From the NCBI GenBank assembly GCA_020718785.1, contig DYRK01000041.1, forward strand, positions 1-7,333: a DNA stretch of 7,333 nt, in the 5' to 3' direction. Below, one piece after another: positions 1-5,363 of this stretch. The translations under genes and the position numbers were made by a program. The stretch's first letter is position 1, and each line of letters starts with the position of its first letter. A model generated the notes under the pieces. It was not told the origin of the DNA. It did no database searches and was given only the letters and a program-made list of their open reading frames with translations. This stretch comes from Desulfatirhabdium butyrativorans. GTDB lineage: Bacteria > Desulfobacterota > Desulfobacteria > Desulfobacterales > DYRK01.

Positions 1-32
1 TTAAAAAAACCTCGATGCAGTATTTTACCGAT

Positions 33-151
33 GAGGAATAACGGAGGAGTGCTAAAATGCCGATCTTATTAAAAGGGTTCAGCACTACGCTGAGTAATAA
101 AGGAGAAGTGCAAAATGCCAATCTTATTAAAAGGGTTTAGCACTGCGCTGA
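33..151 (+). repeat. Two tandem ~58-bp repeats, each with a ribosome binding site and a mini-ORF
   Basis: Copy 1 starts at 33 and copy 2 at 92; they stay alignable to about 91 and 151, with one single-base indel between the Shine-Dalgarno and the ATG. Each copy reads GAG-N-AATAA, then GGAG (43-46 and 102-105), then AAAATGCC, then a shared ATCTTATTAAAAGGGTT core. Each also has a small hairpin: TTCAGC/GCTGAG around ACTAC (78-94), and TTAGC/GCTGA around ACTGC (137-151), where one C-G pair becomes T-G. Bases 1-32 resemble the 3' half of a unit only weakly, so an older copy may be cut by the window edge. The repeat could be a peptide-gene duplication or a structured noncoding element; the coding reading is favoured because two of the three differences in the shared twelve codons are synonymous. 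Confidence 0.8.
57..140 (+). CDS. Putative 27-aa small peptide, copy 1 (MPILLKGFSTTL...)
   Basis: This mini-ORF has a strong Shine-Dalgarno (GGAGG, 43-47) nine bases before its ATG. Its first twelve residues match those of the next mini-ORF except for one T-to-A change. After residue 12 it reads through the spacer and into copy 2 in a different frame, ending at TAG 138-140, so the tail (SNKGEVQNANLIKRV) is probably a by-product of the duplication and the conserved part is the first twelve residues. I do not recognise the peptide. It could be a precursor substrate for the downstream radical SAM enzyme, a leader peptide, or an untranslated relic. A possible C-terminus of an upstream gene (ending MQYFTDEE, TAA at 39-41) stops just before the ribosome binding site. 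Confidence 0.4.
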   Translation: MPILLKGFSTTLSNKGEVQNANLIKRV

Positions 152-159
152 TTTCATAA
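115..159 (+). CDS. Putative 14-aa small peptide MPILLKGFSTALIS, coupled to the radical SAM gene
   Basis: This is the second copy of the repeated mini-ORF. GGAG at 102-105 (within AAAGGAGAAG) lies nine bases before the ATG. The peptide is hydrophobic with one lysine, and has no cysteine and no evident double-glycine leader. Its TAA stop (157-159) shares a base with the ATG of the radical SAM gene (159-161). Since no Shine-Dalgarno lies close to that ATG, translation of this mini-ORF probably delivers ribosomes to the enzyme gene. Compared with copy 1, proline CCG/CCA and phenylalanine TTC/TTT differ silently and ACG/GCG changes T to A. It may be a modified-peptide precursor or only a coupling leader; no family is recognised. 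Confidence 0.45.
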   Translation: MPILLKGFSTALIS

Positions 160-1481
160 TGGATATTCCGAATATTCTTCTCATAAATCCCTGGATTCAT
201 GACTTTGCGGCTTATGATTTCTGGGCAAAGCCTCTGGGAATTCTGCGTCTGGCTGCAATTCTCGGGGAACACGGGATTTCTGTTCATTACATAGACTGTT
301 TAGACCGCTTTCATCCAAAAGCCCGAAAGACAGACCCCTATCTCAGAAACGGTCGGGGGATGTATCTGAAAACCCGTATCCCGAAACCCGAAGGGCTTGA
401 AGATGTCTCACGGAATTTCTCACGATACGGCATTCTGCCCGAATGGTTCAGGGAAGACCTTTATTCTGTGCCGAAACCCGATCTTATCCTTATTACATCG
501 CTGATGACTTACTGGTATCCGGGAGTACAGGAGACTATAGGAGTCATCAGAGAAATTTTCCCGGATGTGCCGGTTGTTCTGGGCGGAATATATGCCAGCC
601 TTTGTCATGATCACGCGGTCAAATACTCCGGAGCAGATGAAGTCGTCACCGGTCCCGGAGAAGATATTGTGCTCGGAATTGTGGAAAAGTATTCCGGCTT
701 TTCAGTCCGGTCCGGCTTTGTTCCCGATGATCCGGATACCTTTCCCTATCCGGCATTTGATCTGCAAAGAAAAATTCCCTATATTCCGATCCTCACTTCA
801 ACGGGCTGCCCTTTTTCCTGCGCCTACTGCGCGTCTCATTTTCTGAATCCCCGGAGAACACGGCGGAAACCGGAACTGGCAGTAAAAGAGATAAAATACT
901 GGTATGAGAATTATAATGTGAGTGATTTTGCTTTTTATGACGATGCCCTGCTTGCCGATGCCGAAAGCCATATTATCCATATACTTGAAGATATTATTTC
1001 CCTGCAACTGCCTGTCCGTTTTCACACCCCCAATGCGATTCATATCCGCAACATCACCCCGGAAATCGCCCGGCTCATGTTCAGGGCTGATTTCAGAACT
1101 CTGCGGCTCGGTCTTGAAACTACGGCTTATGAAGAGAGAAGTGAATGGGACAGAAAAGTCACGGAAGAAGAATTCATGCGTGCTGTGTCCTGTCTGAAAG
1201 AGGCGGGATTTACGGAAAAAGAGATAGGAGCATATCTGCTCATAGGTCTGCCGCATCAGTCTTTCCGCTCTGTGGAGGAATCGGTCAGAACTGTAAGAAA
1301 AAGCGGAATAACTCCTGTGCTTGCCTACTATACGCCCATTCCTCATACGAGGCTGTGGGAACAGGCGGTGGCTGTTTCACGCTATAATCTTGAAACAGAC
1401 CCGATTTTCAGCAACAATACGATTTTTCCATGCAGCGCCCCGCTTTCATGGGAGACAATTTTTTACCTGAAAAACCTTTAG
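159..1481 (+). CDS. B12-binding-type radical SAM protein, 440 aa
   Basis: Residues 1 to about 170 look like the cobalamin-binding Rossmann-like domain that precedes the radical SAM domain in this class. They contain ILLINPW near the start, VVLGGIYAS at 139-147 and GADEVVTGPGED at 158-169. The canonical DxHxxG cobalamin motif is not seen, which is common in this subgroup. The radical SAM core follows, with the [4Fe-4S] ligands C217, C221 and C224 in CPFSCAYC (CxxxCxxC), FYDDALL at 259-265, LGLE at 317-320 and LLIGLP at 360-365. The C-terminus lacks a cysteine-rich SPASM domain. Such enzymes cleave S-adenosylmethionine to a 5'-deoxyadenosyl radical, and B12 members often methylate unactivated carbons. 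The substrate here is unknown; the repeated peptides upstream are a candidate. Met1 is chosen because family members begin at about this point and it overlaps the preceding stop (TAATG). The gene converges on the MoaD-like remnant and overlaps it by 4 bases. Confidence 0.9.
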   Translation: MDIPNILLINPWIHDFAAYDFWAKPLGILRLAAILGEHGISVHYIDCLDRFHPKARKTDPYLRNGRGMYLKTRIPKPEGLEDVSRNFSRYGILPEWFREDLYSVPKPDLILITSLMTYWYPGVQETIGVIREIFPDVPVVLGGIYASLCHDHAVKYSGADEVVTGPGEDIVLGIVEKYSGFSVRSGFVPDDPDTFPYPAFDLQRKIPYIPILTSTGCPFSCAYCASHFLNPRRTRRKPELAVKEIKYWYENYNVSDFAFYDDALLADAESHIIHILEDIISLQLPVRFHTPNAIHIRNITPEIARLMFRADFRTLRLGLETTAYEERSEWDRKVTEEEFMRAVSCLKEAGFTEKEIGAYLLIGLPHQSFRSVEESVRTVRKSGITPVLAYYTPIPHTRLWEQAVAVSRYNLETDPIFSNNTIFPCSAPLSWETIFYLKNL

Positions 1482-1706
1482 CCTCCGCCCACAGGAGGAA
1501 ACACACCGATCCGTTCACCGCCCTCAAGCAGGGATGAAAGATTTCCTTTCACGCCGTTGATAAATATGAGCTTTGCCTGATTTTCGGGACTCCCGGTTCA
1601 TCCGGCAGATCAGAAACAGGCATTCCCCGGACAATCGGGTAATTCTCGGCAGAGTCCGGCATGAGCCGGGCAAGTGTGGCATATAAAGGATTGTAACACT
1701 TTTCAT
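1478..1706 (-). pseudogene. MoaD/ThiS-family sulfur-carrier gene broken by two frameshifts
   Basis: Read across three frames, this strand gives a complete protein of about 75 residues of the ubiquitin-like MoaD/ThiS fold. MKSVTILY (1706-1683) is followed by two extra bases (1682-1681). ATLARLMPDSAENYPIV... continues through MPVSDLPDEPGV to about 1586, where one base is missing. ENQAKLIFINGVKGN... then runs to the ending GVFPPVGGG, stop at 1480-1478. The C-terminal glycines are those that family members activate as a thiocarboxylate when donating sulfur to molybdopterin, thiamine or similar products. A good Shine-Dalgarno (GGAGGA, 1718-1713) lies six bases before the ATG, and a promoter lies further upstream, so inactivation looks recent. 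No single frame yields the whole domain. A sequencing error is an alternative, but it would need two independent errors. Confidence 0.8.
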
Positions 1707-1776
1707 AAAATATCCTCCTCCCGGAAGAGTTGTGATTTCCGGCTGCAACAGTTGAATATCAGATATAATTACAGTG

Positions 1777-1805
1777 ATATTAACATCATATCCCCGAAAA
1801 GTCAA
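1777..1805 (-). promoter_or_regulatory. Sigma-70-type promoter for the MoaD-like remnant
   Basis: On the minus strand, TTGACT (1805-1800) is followed after exactly 17 bases by TAATAT (1782-1777). The -35 matches the consensus at 5 of 6 bases and the -10 at 4 of 6. The predicted start near 1770 would give a leader of about 64 bases before the ATG at 1706. This is a motif match only. Confidence 0.45.
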
Positions 1806-1845
1806 GCGTGCAGATTGCAAGAGCAGTTCGGGAAACAGTAAAAAT

Positions 1846-1944
1846 ATTTCCGAGTTACCGGAATTCTTACAGAATCAAGCCATCGGAAACTCCGCCGAAA
1901 AAATGAAAAAATATATTGACAGGATAACAGTTATGGATTATTGA
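1846..1944 (+). pseudogene. Possible tail of a broken, unrecognised gene
   Basis: One frame here reads ISELPEFLQNQAIGN, then SAEKMKKYIDRITVMDY and TGA (1942-1944), which has the composition of a real, helical protein C-terminus. Upstream in the same frame the reading becomes unprotein-like (KRADCKSSSGNSKN). A neighbouring frame just upstream reads VQIARAVRETVK (1808-1843), and a one-base shift would join the two. This suggests a frameshifted remnant of a small gene. No family is recognised and chance cannot be excluded. Together with the MoaD-like remnant it makes 1478-1944 look like a decaying stretch. Confidence 0.25.
1916..1944 (+). promoter_or_regulatory. Weak promoter candidate for the AAA ATPase operon
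   Basis: A perfect TTGACA (1916-1921) is followed after 17 bases by TATTGA (1939-1944), which matches only the first three positions of the -10 consensus. If used, the leader before the ATPase gene would be about 160 bases and would contain the palindrome at 2006-2017 and the 10-bp repeats at 2027-2056. No better promoter was found between here and 2112. Function is uncertain. Confidence 0.25.
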
Positions 1945-2005
1945 TTCGACGTGAATCCGGTTGCAAAAATACATGCTCAGACGTCATCTGTTCTATGTAG
2001 GAGCT

Positions 2006-2017
2006 ATGCAGTTGCAT
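2006..2017. repeat. 12-bp palindrome ATGCA-GT-TGCAT, operator-like
   Basis: The two five-base arms are perfect inverted repeats around a 2-base spacer, in the non-coding leader about 95 bases before the ATPase start. The size would suit a small dimeric regulator, but no regulator gene is adjacent. Flanking this region, GTAGGA (1997-2002) and TCCTAC (2084-2089) form a wider 6-base inverted pair. Confidence 0.35.
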
Positions 2018-2026
2018 GATTTTAAC

Positions 2027-2056
2027 CGCTAATTCACGCTAATAAACGCCAATTAA
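2027..2056. repeat. Three 10-bp AT-rich tandem units (CGCTAAT-like)
   Basis: The units are CGCTAATTCA, CGCTAATAAA and CGCCAATTAA, in exact 10-base register, close to one helical turn, so each CGC falls on the same DNA face. They lie between the palindrome at 2006-2017 and the ATPase gene. They could be protein-binding sites or a simple repeat family in intergenic DNA; the window does not decide. Confidence 0.45.
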
Positions 2057-2112
2057 TCAGAAAAATAAATTCGAGTGCGTAAGTCCTACTATGATTAAAA
2101 AGGATTGCTTAG

Positions 2113-3270
2113 ATGGAAAGTTATAAAATTGAAAGGATAAATATCAAAGGCTATCGCAGATTATTAAATGCAGATATCCGGATGCGACCATTGACTGTTA
2201 TGATCGGCTCAAACGGGGTAGGAAAGACATCAATATTGGAAGTATTTTCTTTATTGGCATCTTCCGCAAACGGAAAACTGAAAGAAACTATAAGTAAAGC
2301 CGGTGGAATTCAAGAGATTTTGACATCTGGCAAATCAAACGATATCTCTTTCAATTTATCCATGTCTGTCCCGGATCATAATCCGCTTATCTATAGCCTT
2401 TCTTTAAAACCTAAAGGTCTTTCATACGAAATCCGTTCGGAAACTCTCACCCAACTGCGTCATGGATATGATGCGCCATTTAAATATATTGAGTCATCCG
2501 GAGCAGATATAGAATATTATAATCCCGATAAAAAGAAACTTGAGACTCCGAGCTGGGAACATTCCTGTTTTGAAACATCGTTGTCTCAAGTTCCTAAAAT
2601 GTATAAAGAGCCTGAAATTTTCCGAAATCAACTGTCTTCTTCTATATATTACAGTGCATACGCTTTGACGCTCGGACCCGATGCTCCCATTCGGTTACCT
2701 CAGAAGATGCAGCCGGCAACACATCCGGGAAGCAATGGAGAATATCTGGTTTCATGTCTTTACTATCTTCGGGAAACAGACAGAGACATATTCGAAGCTG
2801 TCGAAGACACCCTGTCTGTTGCTTTTCCAAGTTTTGTAAGGCTAAATTTTCCTCCGGTAGCAGCAGGAACAATGTCAATGACATGGGAAGATGAAAATTT
2901 TTCCAAACCTGTATATATGACTCAGTTATCTGAAGGGACATTACGTTTTTTATGGCTGATTACATTGCTGCAAAGTCCTGATCTGACAGCTGTCACATTG
3001 ATTGATGAGCCGGAAGTCAGCTTACATCCGCAGTTGCTGAATATTTTATCCGAGACATTTCGTGAAGCATCCAAAAGAACGCAATTAATCATAGCAACAC
3101 ATTCCGGTGCGTTAATACGTTTTTTGAAACCGTCAGAAGTAGTTGTGCTTGATTCTGAAGAAGGGCTGACTAAAATTATTCGGGCTGACAATCTTGACTT
3201 GGAAAAATGGCTGAAAGAATATAATCTTGAAGAACTCTGGATGATGGGGCGAATGGGAGGGAAAATATGA
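2113..3270 (+). CDS. AAA family ATPase (ABC/RecF-like, AAA_21 type), 385 aa
   Basis: This is a full-length ABC-type ATPase of the RecF/SMC/OLD-like class. Visible motifs in order are the N-terminal strand IERINIKGYRRL, Walker A GSNGVGKT (32-39), ABC signature LSEGT (272-276), Walker B VTLIDEPE (294-301) with its catalytic glutamate, a SLHP motif (303-306) and the switch histidine in IIATHS (H330). Residues 60-260 form an insert with no recognised motif and no obvious coiled coil. The start is supported by AGGA (2101-2104) eight bases upstream. The stop overlaps the next gene by 4 bases (ATGA). Such ATPases usually dimerise around ATP and drive a nuclease or DNA-processing partner; here the partner is probably the DUF4276 protein downstream. 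Codons rich in AAA, ATA and TTA give it a more AT-rich look than the minus-strand operon, suggesting horizontal transfer. Its exact system is not recognised. Confidence 0.9.
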   Translation: MESYKIERINIKGYRRLLNADIRMRPLTVMIGSNGVGKTSILEVFSLLASSANGKLKETISKAGGIQEILTSGKSNDISFNLSMSVPDHNPLIYSLSLKPKGLSYEIRSETLTQLRHGYDAPFKYIESSGADIEYYNPDKKKLETPSWEHSCFETSLSQVPKMYKEPEIFRNQLSSSIYYSAYALTLGPDAPIRLPQKMQPATHPGSNGEYLVSCLYYLRETDRDIFEAVEDTLSVAFPSFVRLNFPPVAAGTMSMTWEDENFSKPVYMTQLSEGTLRFLWLITLLQSPDLTAVTLIDEPEVSLHPQLLNILSETFREASKRTQLIIATHSGALIRFLKPSEVVVLDSEEGLTKIIRADNLDLEKWLKEYNLEELWMMGRMGGKI

Positions 3271-3872
3271 AAATATCAATTTTAATAGAAGGAAAGACAG
3301 AATTAGCCTTTAAACCCCATTTAAATCGTTTTTTAACATCCCGTCTGGCAGGAAACATGCCAAAAATAAAATTCATATCTTATGACGGACGTATTCCCAA
3401 GCAGGATAAACTGAAGAGAACTGTAATAAATCTTTTAGATGACGGTTCAAATGCTGTGATTGCTTTGACAGATGTTTACACAGGGACTGATGATTTTAAA
3501 GATGCTGAAGATGCAAAAAATAAGATGCAGCAATGGGTCGGTAACATATCTCAATTTTATCCGCATGTTGCAAAACATGATTTTGAAGCATGGTTACTGC
3601 CATACTGGTCAGTGATTCAGAAATTGGCAAAACATAACAAAGCCAAACCGGGTAATAATCCGGAAGAAGTAAATCATGACAAGCCGCCTTCAAGACATTT
3701 AATGGAAATTTTTGAAAGCGGAAAATGTCGGAACAGTTATAATAAACCAAGAGATGCGAATAGGATTTTAAAAGATCAGGATATATTGATTTCTGCTCGC
3801 GTCTGTCCTGAATTGAAAAAATTTTTAAATACAATCATAGAATGTTGCGATAAGAGTCAACTGATCGGATAA
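3267..3872 (+). CDS. DUF4276-type protein (TOPRIM-like), partner of the AAA ATPase, 201 aa
   Basis: The N-terminus ISILIEGKTELAF (3-15) matches the strand-plus-glutamate opening of DUF4276 and TOPRIM-like folds, with E8 as candidate metal ligand. An aspartate follows in ALTDVY (D69, residues 66-71). Family-like HDFEAWLLP (104-112, E107) is next, and the C-terminus has CPELKKFL (180-187). Length is normal for the family. In TOPRIM enzymes these acidic residues bind magnesium for nucleic-acid cleavage, so a nuclease role with the ATPase is plausible but inferred. ATG overlaps the ATPase stop (ATGA) and GGGAGGG lies just upstream, so the two proteins are probably made together. Fused ATPase-TOPRIM proteins such as OLD nucleases and GajA of Gabija, and the split AriA/AriB pair of PARIS, are analogies rather than demonstrated homologues of this pair. 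Confidence 0.8.
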   Translation: MKISILIEGKTELAFKPHLNRFLTSRLAGNMPKIKFISYDGRIPKQDKLKRTVINLLDDGSNAVIALTDVYTGTDDFKDAEDAKNKMQQWVGNISQFYPHVAKHDFEAWLLPYWSVIQKLAKHNKAKPGNNPEEVNHDKPPSRHLMEIFESGKCRNSYNKPRDANRILKDQDILISARVCPELKKFLNTIIECCDKSQLIG

Positions 3873-3920
3873 CATATTAAAATGATATCAGGTTATTAAT
3901 TCCGAGTATGAGCCGATCAG
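3861..3920. repeat. 8-bp perfect inverted repeat at the end of the ATPase/DUF4276 operon
   Basis: CTGATCGG (3861-3868) lies in the last codons of the DUF4276 gene and its exact reverse complement CCGATCAG is at 3913-3920. A second short pair, ATAAC (3869-3873) and GTTAT (3892-3896), lies inside. The region separates two convergent genes, so a bidirectional transcription stop is possible, but there is no T-run and the loop is long (44 bases). No ordinary intrinsic terminator was found between 3873 and 3948. Confidence 0.35.
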
Positions 3921-3948
3921 CCGTCTGCACCGCTTATTTCAGCATCTT

Positions 3949-4665
3949 TCAATCCGATTTCTCTGCCAACAGACCGCCGGGATTGGGAATAGCGTAAAAT
4001 ACCGCGCCGGACTGTCTCACCGGCAGTACCTCGGAGCCTGCCTCAAAGCAATATGCCTCGCTGTCCGGCTCAACCATAATGTAATGTACCTGACCGTGCT
4101 GATCCCGAAGTCTTGCCTGTGCCGGTTTTCCGCTTTTCGCTGTCCCCAGTGTGATTACAGCTGCCCTTCCGATAAAGCTGTCTTCGGACACAGCCTCGGT
4201 CTCGTCTTTGGGAATAAGCTTTGCTAAAGCCATGCCTGAGAATTTCACAAATATCATCGCGGCGGCAAACGCGGCGCCGGAGGGAATGACTCCCGGAAGC
4301 AGCCGTCCTGTGCTGTTGTGTGCGACAGACTGAATGGTAAGTCCGATCATGCCGAAACCGAACAGAAACAGAATGAACAGTATCAGTACCGGTACTCTGC
4401 CGATGTTAAACCAGCCCAGAAGGTTTGAAAGCGCGCCTGATGAGCCGATGTCTCCTGAAACTCCGCCGGGAATATCTGCATCTATGTCAGCATCTATATC
4501 AGCATCAATGTCTAAGTCAATATCCGTATCCGGCATCAGAGATTCTATAAATGAAGACGCGCCGAATCCCAGAATAGTCGTGATTCCTTCCAGCAGACCG
4601 ATAGCAATCATCAGACCCAGTGCAATGGTAAAAGGCAGGTTTTCCGAAGCCAGAATGAAATTCAT
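3949..4665 (-). CDS. yqiJ: YqiJ-type OB-fold inner-membrane protein, 238 aa
   Basis: The layout is that of YqiJ-like membrane proteins. There is a membrane helix at about 11-35, an acidic linker at 46-65, helices at about 91-113 and 127-150, then a soluble domain with an OB-fold-like pattern (GRAAVITLGTAKSGKPAQAR at 166-185, GQVHYIMVEP at 191-200). Members commonly sit beside a flotillin (YqiK) and are linked to membrane-domain organisation and stress. Here the partner upstream is PspA, whose stop overlaps this ATG by 4 bases (ATGA), and no flotillin follows because the next gene converges. The linker is a repeated DIDA tract encoded by 12-bp repeats. AAAGG in the end of the PspA gene can serve as ribosome binding site. 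This is the last gene of the operon. Confidence 0.8.
   Translation of the reverse strand: MNFILASENLPFTIALGLMIAIGLLEGITTILGFGASSFIESLMPDTDIDLDIDADIDADIDADIPGGVSGDIGSSGALSNLLGWFNIGRVPVLILFILFLFGFGMIGLTIQSVAHNSTGRLLPGVIPSGAAFAAAMIFVKFSGMALAKLIPKDETEAVSEDSFIGRAAVITLGTAKSGKPAQARLRDQHGQVHYIMVEPDSEAYCFEAGSEVLPVRQSGAVFYAIPNPGGLLAEKSD
4472..4531 (-). repeat. Five 12-bp in-frame repeats encoding the acidic DIDA linker
   Basis: Five 12-base units run back to back. On the plus strand they begin ATATCTGCATCT, ATGTCAGCATCT and ATATCAGCATCA, and the last two are more diverged. On the coding strand each gives four residues of the Asp-Ile-Asp-Ala type, making the stretch at about residues 46-65 of the YqiJ-type protein. 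The pure Asp/Ile alternation should carry a strong negative charge between the first two membrane helices. Unit number is a likely site of length variation by slippage. Confidence 0.7.
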
Positions 4666-5333
4666 AGGGGACCTTTCATGCGGGCTTTGACGGCTGCCAG
4701 ACGATCCCGAATCTGTTTTTTCCGTGAAAGCGCTTCAAGCTCCATTAACTGCGCCGCGGTTTTCATATCGCCTGTATCACCGCGCAGACCGGTCTGCTTT
4801 TCCAATACCCTGTCAAAAGCCGATTCTGCCTTTGAGATACGGGTATGAATATCGCCGGATATATTATCTCCGGCAGTAGTGACAGATTTTGCCTGTGCCA
4901 GACGGAACTGACGGAGTTCTTCTTTCATCTCCCGTTTTTTTGCCTGAAGTGCTACTATAAAGGTTTCCAGTTCTTTTCCTTTTTCCTCAAGCTCTCTCAC
5001 CCCTGATTTCAGCACGGGAGTCTGTGCCTCAATATCAAGCTGCCGGGAAATGGCTGCTTCGGCCAAGTCATTCCGGTTTTCACTAACAGCCAGTTCGATC
5101 TTTGATGACAAGTCATTATGCCGAGTTTCGGCATCTGAAAGCCGTTTTGAGGCAATATGTCTGTTGGCAATATTTCTGCCCAGTTCTGCACGCAATTCCT
5201 CAATAGTCTCATCAATCTCGGATACGGCTTTTTCCATGACCGCTTCGGGTGCGGCATTCTCCAAGGCATCTATAAACTGATGAATACTGCCGCTGATTAT
5301 GCGTCTGACACGCGATGAAATGCTCTCTTTCAT
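4662..5333 (-). CDS. pspA: PspA/IM30 family membrane-stress protein, 223 aa
   Basis: The protein begins with a short amphipathic segment (about 1-22, SSRVRRIISGSIHQFIDALE) of the kind that binds membrane lipids in this family. ENAAPEAVMEKAVSEID (25-41) matches the family's conserved first-helix region. A long helical coiled coil of E, K, R and L follows to about residue 150. Residues 165-220 form further helices (ISKAESAFDRVLEKQ, LMELEALSRKKQIRDRL). Length is close to the usual 220-230. PspA-type proteins polymerise on the inner leaflet and protect membrane integrity under stress; some also bind the activator PspF, which is absent here. AGGAGA (5348-5343) lies nine bases before the ATG. The gene lies between TauE/SafE (30-base gap) and the YqiJ-type gene (4-base overlap). 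Confidence 0.88.
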   Translation of the reverse strand: MKESISSRVRRIISGSIHQFIDALENAAPEAVMEKAVSEIDETIEELRAELGRNIANRHIASKRLSDAETRHNDLSSKIELAVSENRNDLAEAAISRQLDIEAQTPVLKSGVRELEEKGKELETFIVALQAKKREMKEELRQFRLAQAKSVTTAGDNISGDIHTRISKAESAFDRVLEKQTGLRGDTGDMKTAAQLMELEALSRKKQIRDRLAAVKARMKGPL

Positions 5334-5363
5334 AATGTAATGTCTCCTTTGTATTCGGGTGGT

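Noticed and set aside
33..151. CRISPR array or integron-type recombination sites
   Set aside because: There are only two directly adjacent copies with no unique spacers, and no cas or integrase gene is present.
798..1346. A 182-codon minus-strand open frame inside the radical SAM gene
   Set aside because: It lies wholly opposite a gene with clear catalytic motifs, and its translation shows no family motif; it is a shadow.
1428..1481. A SPASM or Twitch extra iron-sulfur domain at the radical SAM C-terminus
   Set aside because: The last 80 residues contain a single cysteine, too few for an auxiliary cluster.
1524..1820. A 98-codon minus-strand open frame, as an intact gene
   Set aside because: Its translation is unlike any protein and runs out of frame through the MoaD/ThiS-like domain, which is recovered only by frame correction, so the pseudogene was annotated instead.
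2113..3872. Naming the ATPase/DUF4276 pair as Gabija or PARIS
   Set aside because: No UvrD-like helicase (GajB) is present, the TOPRIM-like part is separate, and it reads as DUF4276 rather than the DUF4435 type of PARIS, so only an analogy is claimed.
3873..3948. Classical intrinsic terminator between the convergent operons
   Set aside because: No GC-rich hairpin followed by a T-run is visible on either strand; only the long-loop inverted repeat was recorded.
4334..4690. A 118-codon plus-strand open frame opposite the YqiJ-type gene
   Set aside because: Its Ser/Ile-rich repeats are the reverse reading of the DIDA-coding repeats; the minus strand has membrane and OB-fold features and an operon overlap.
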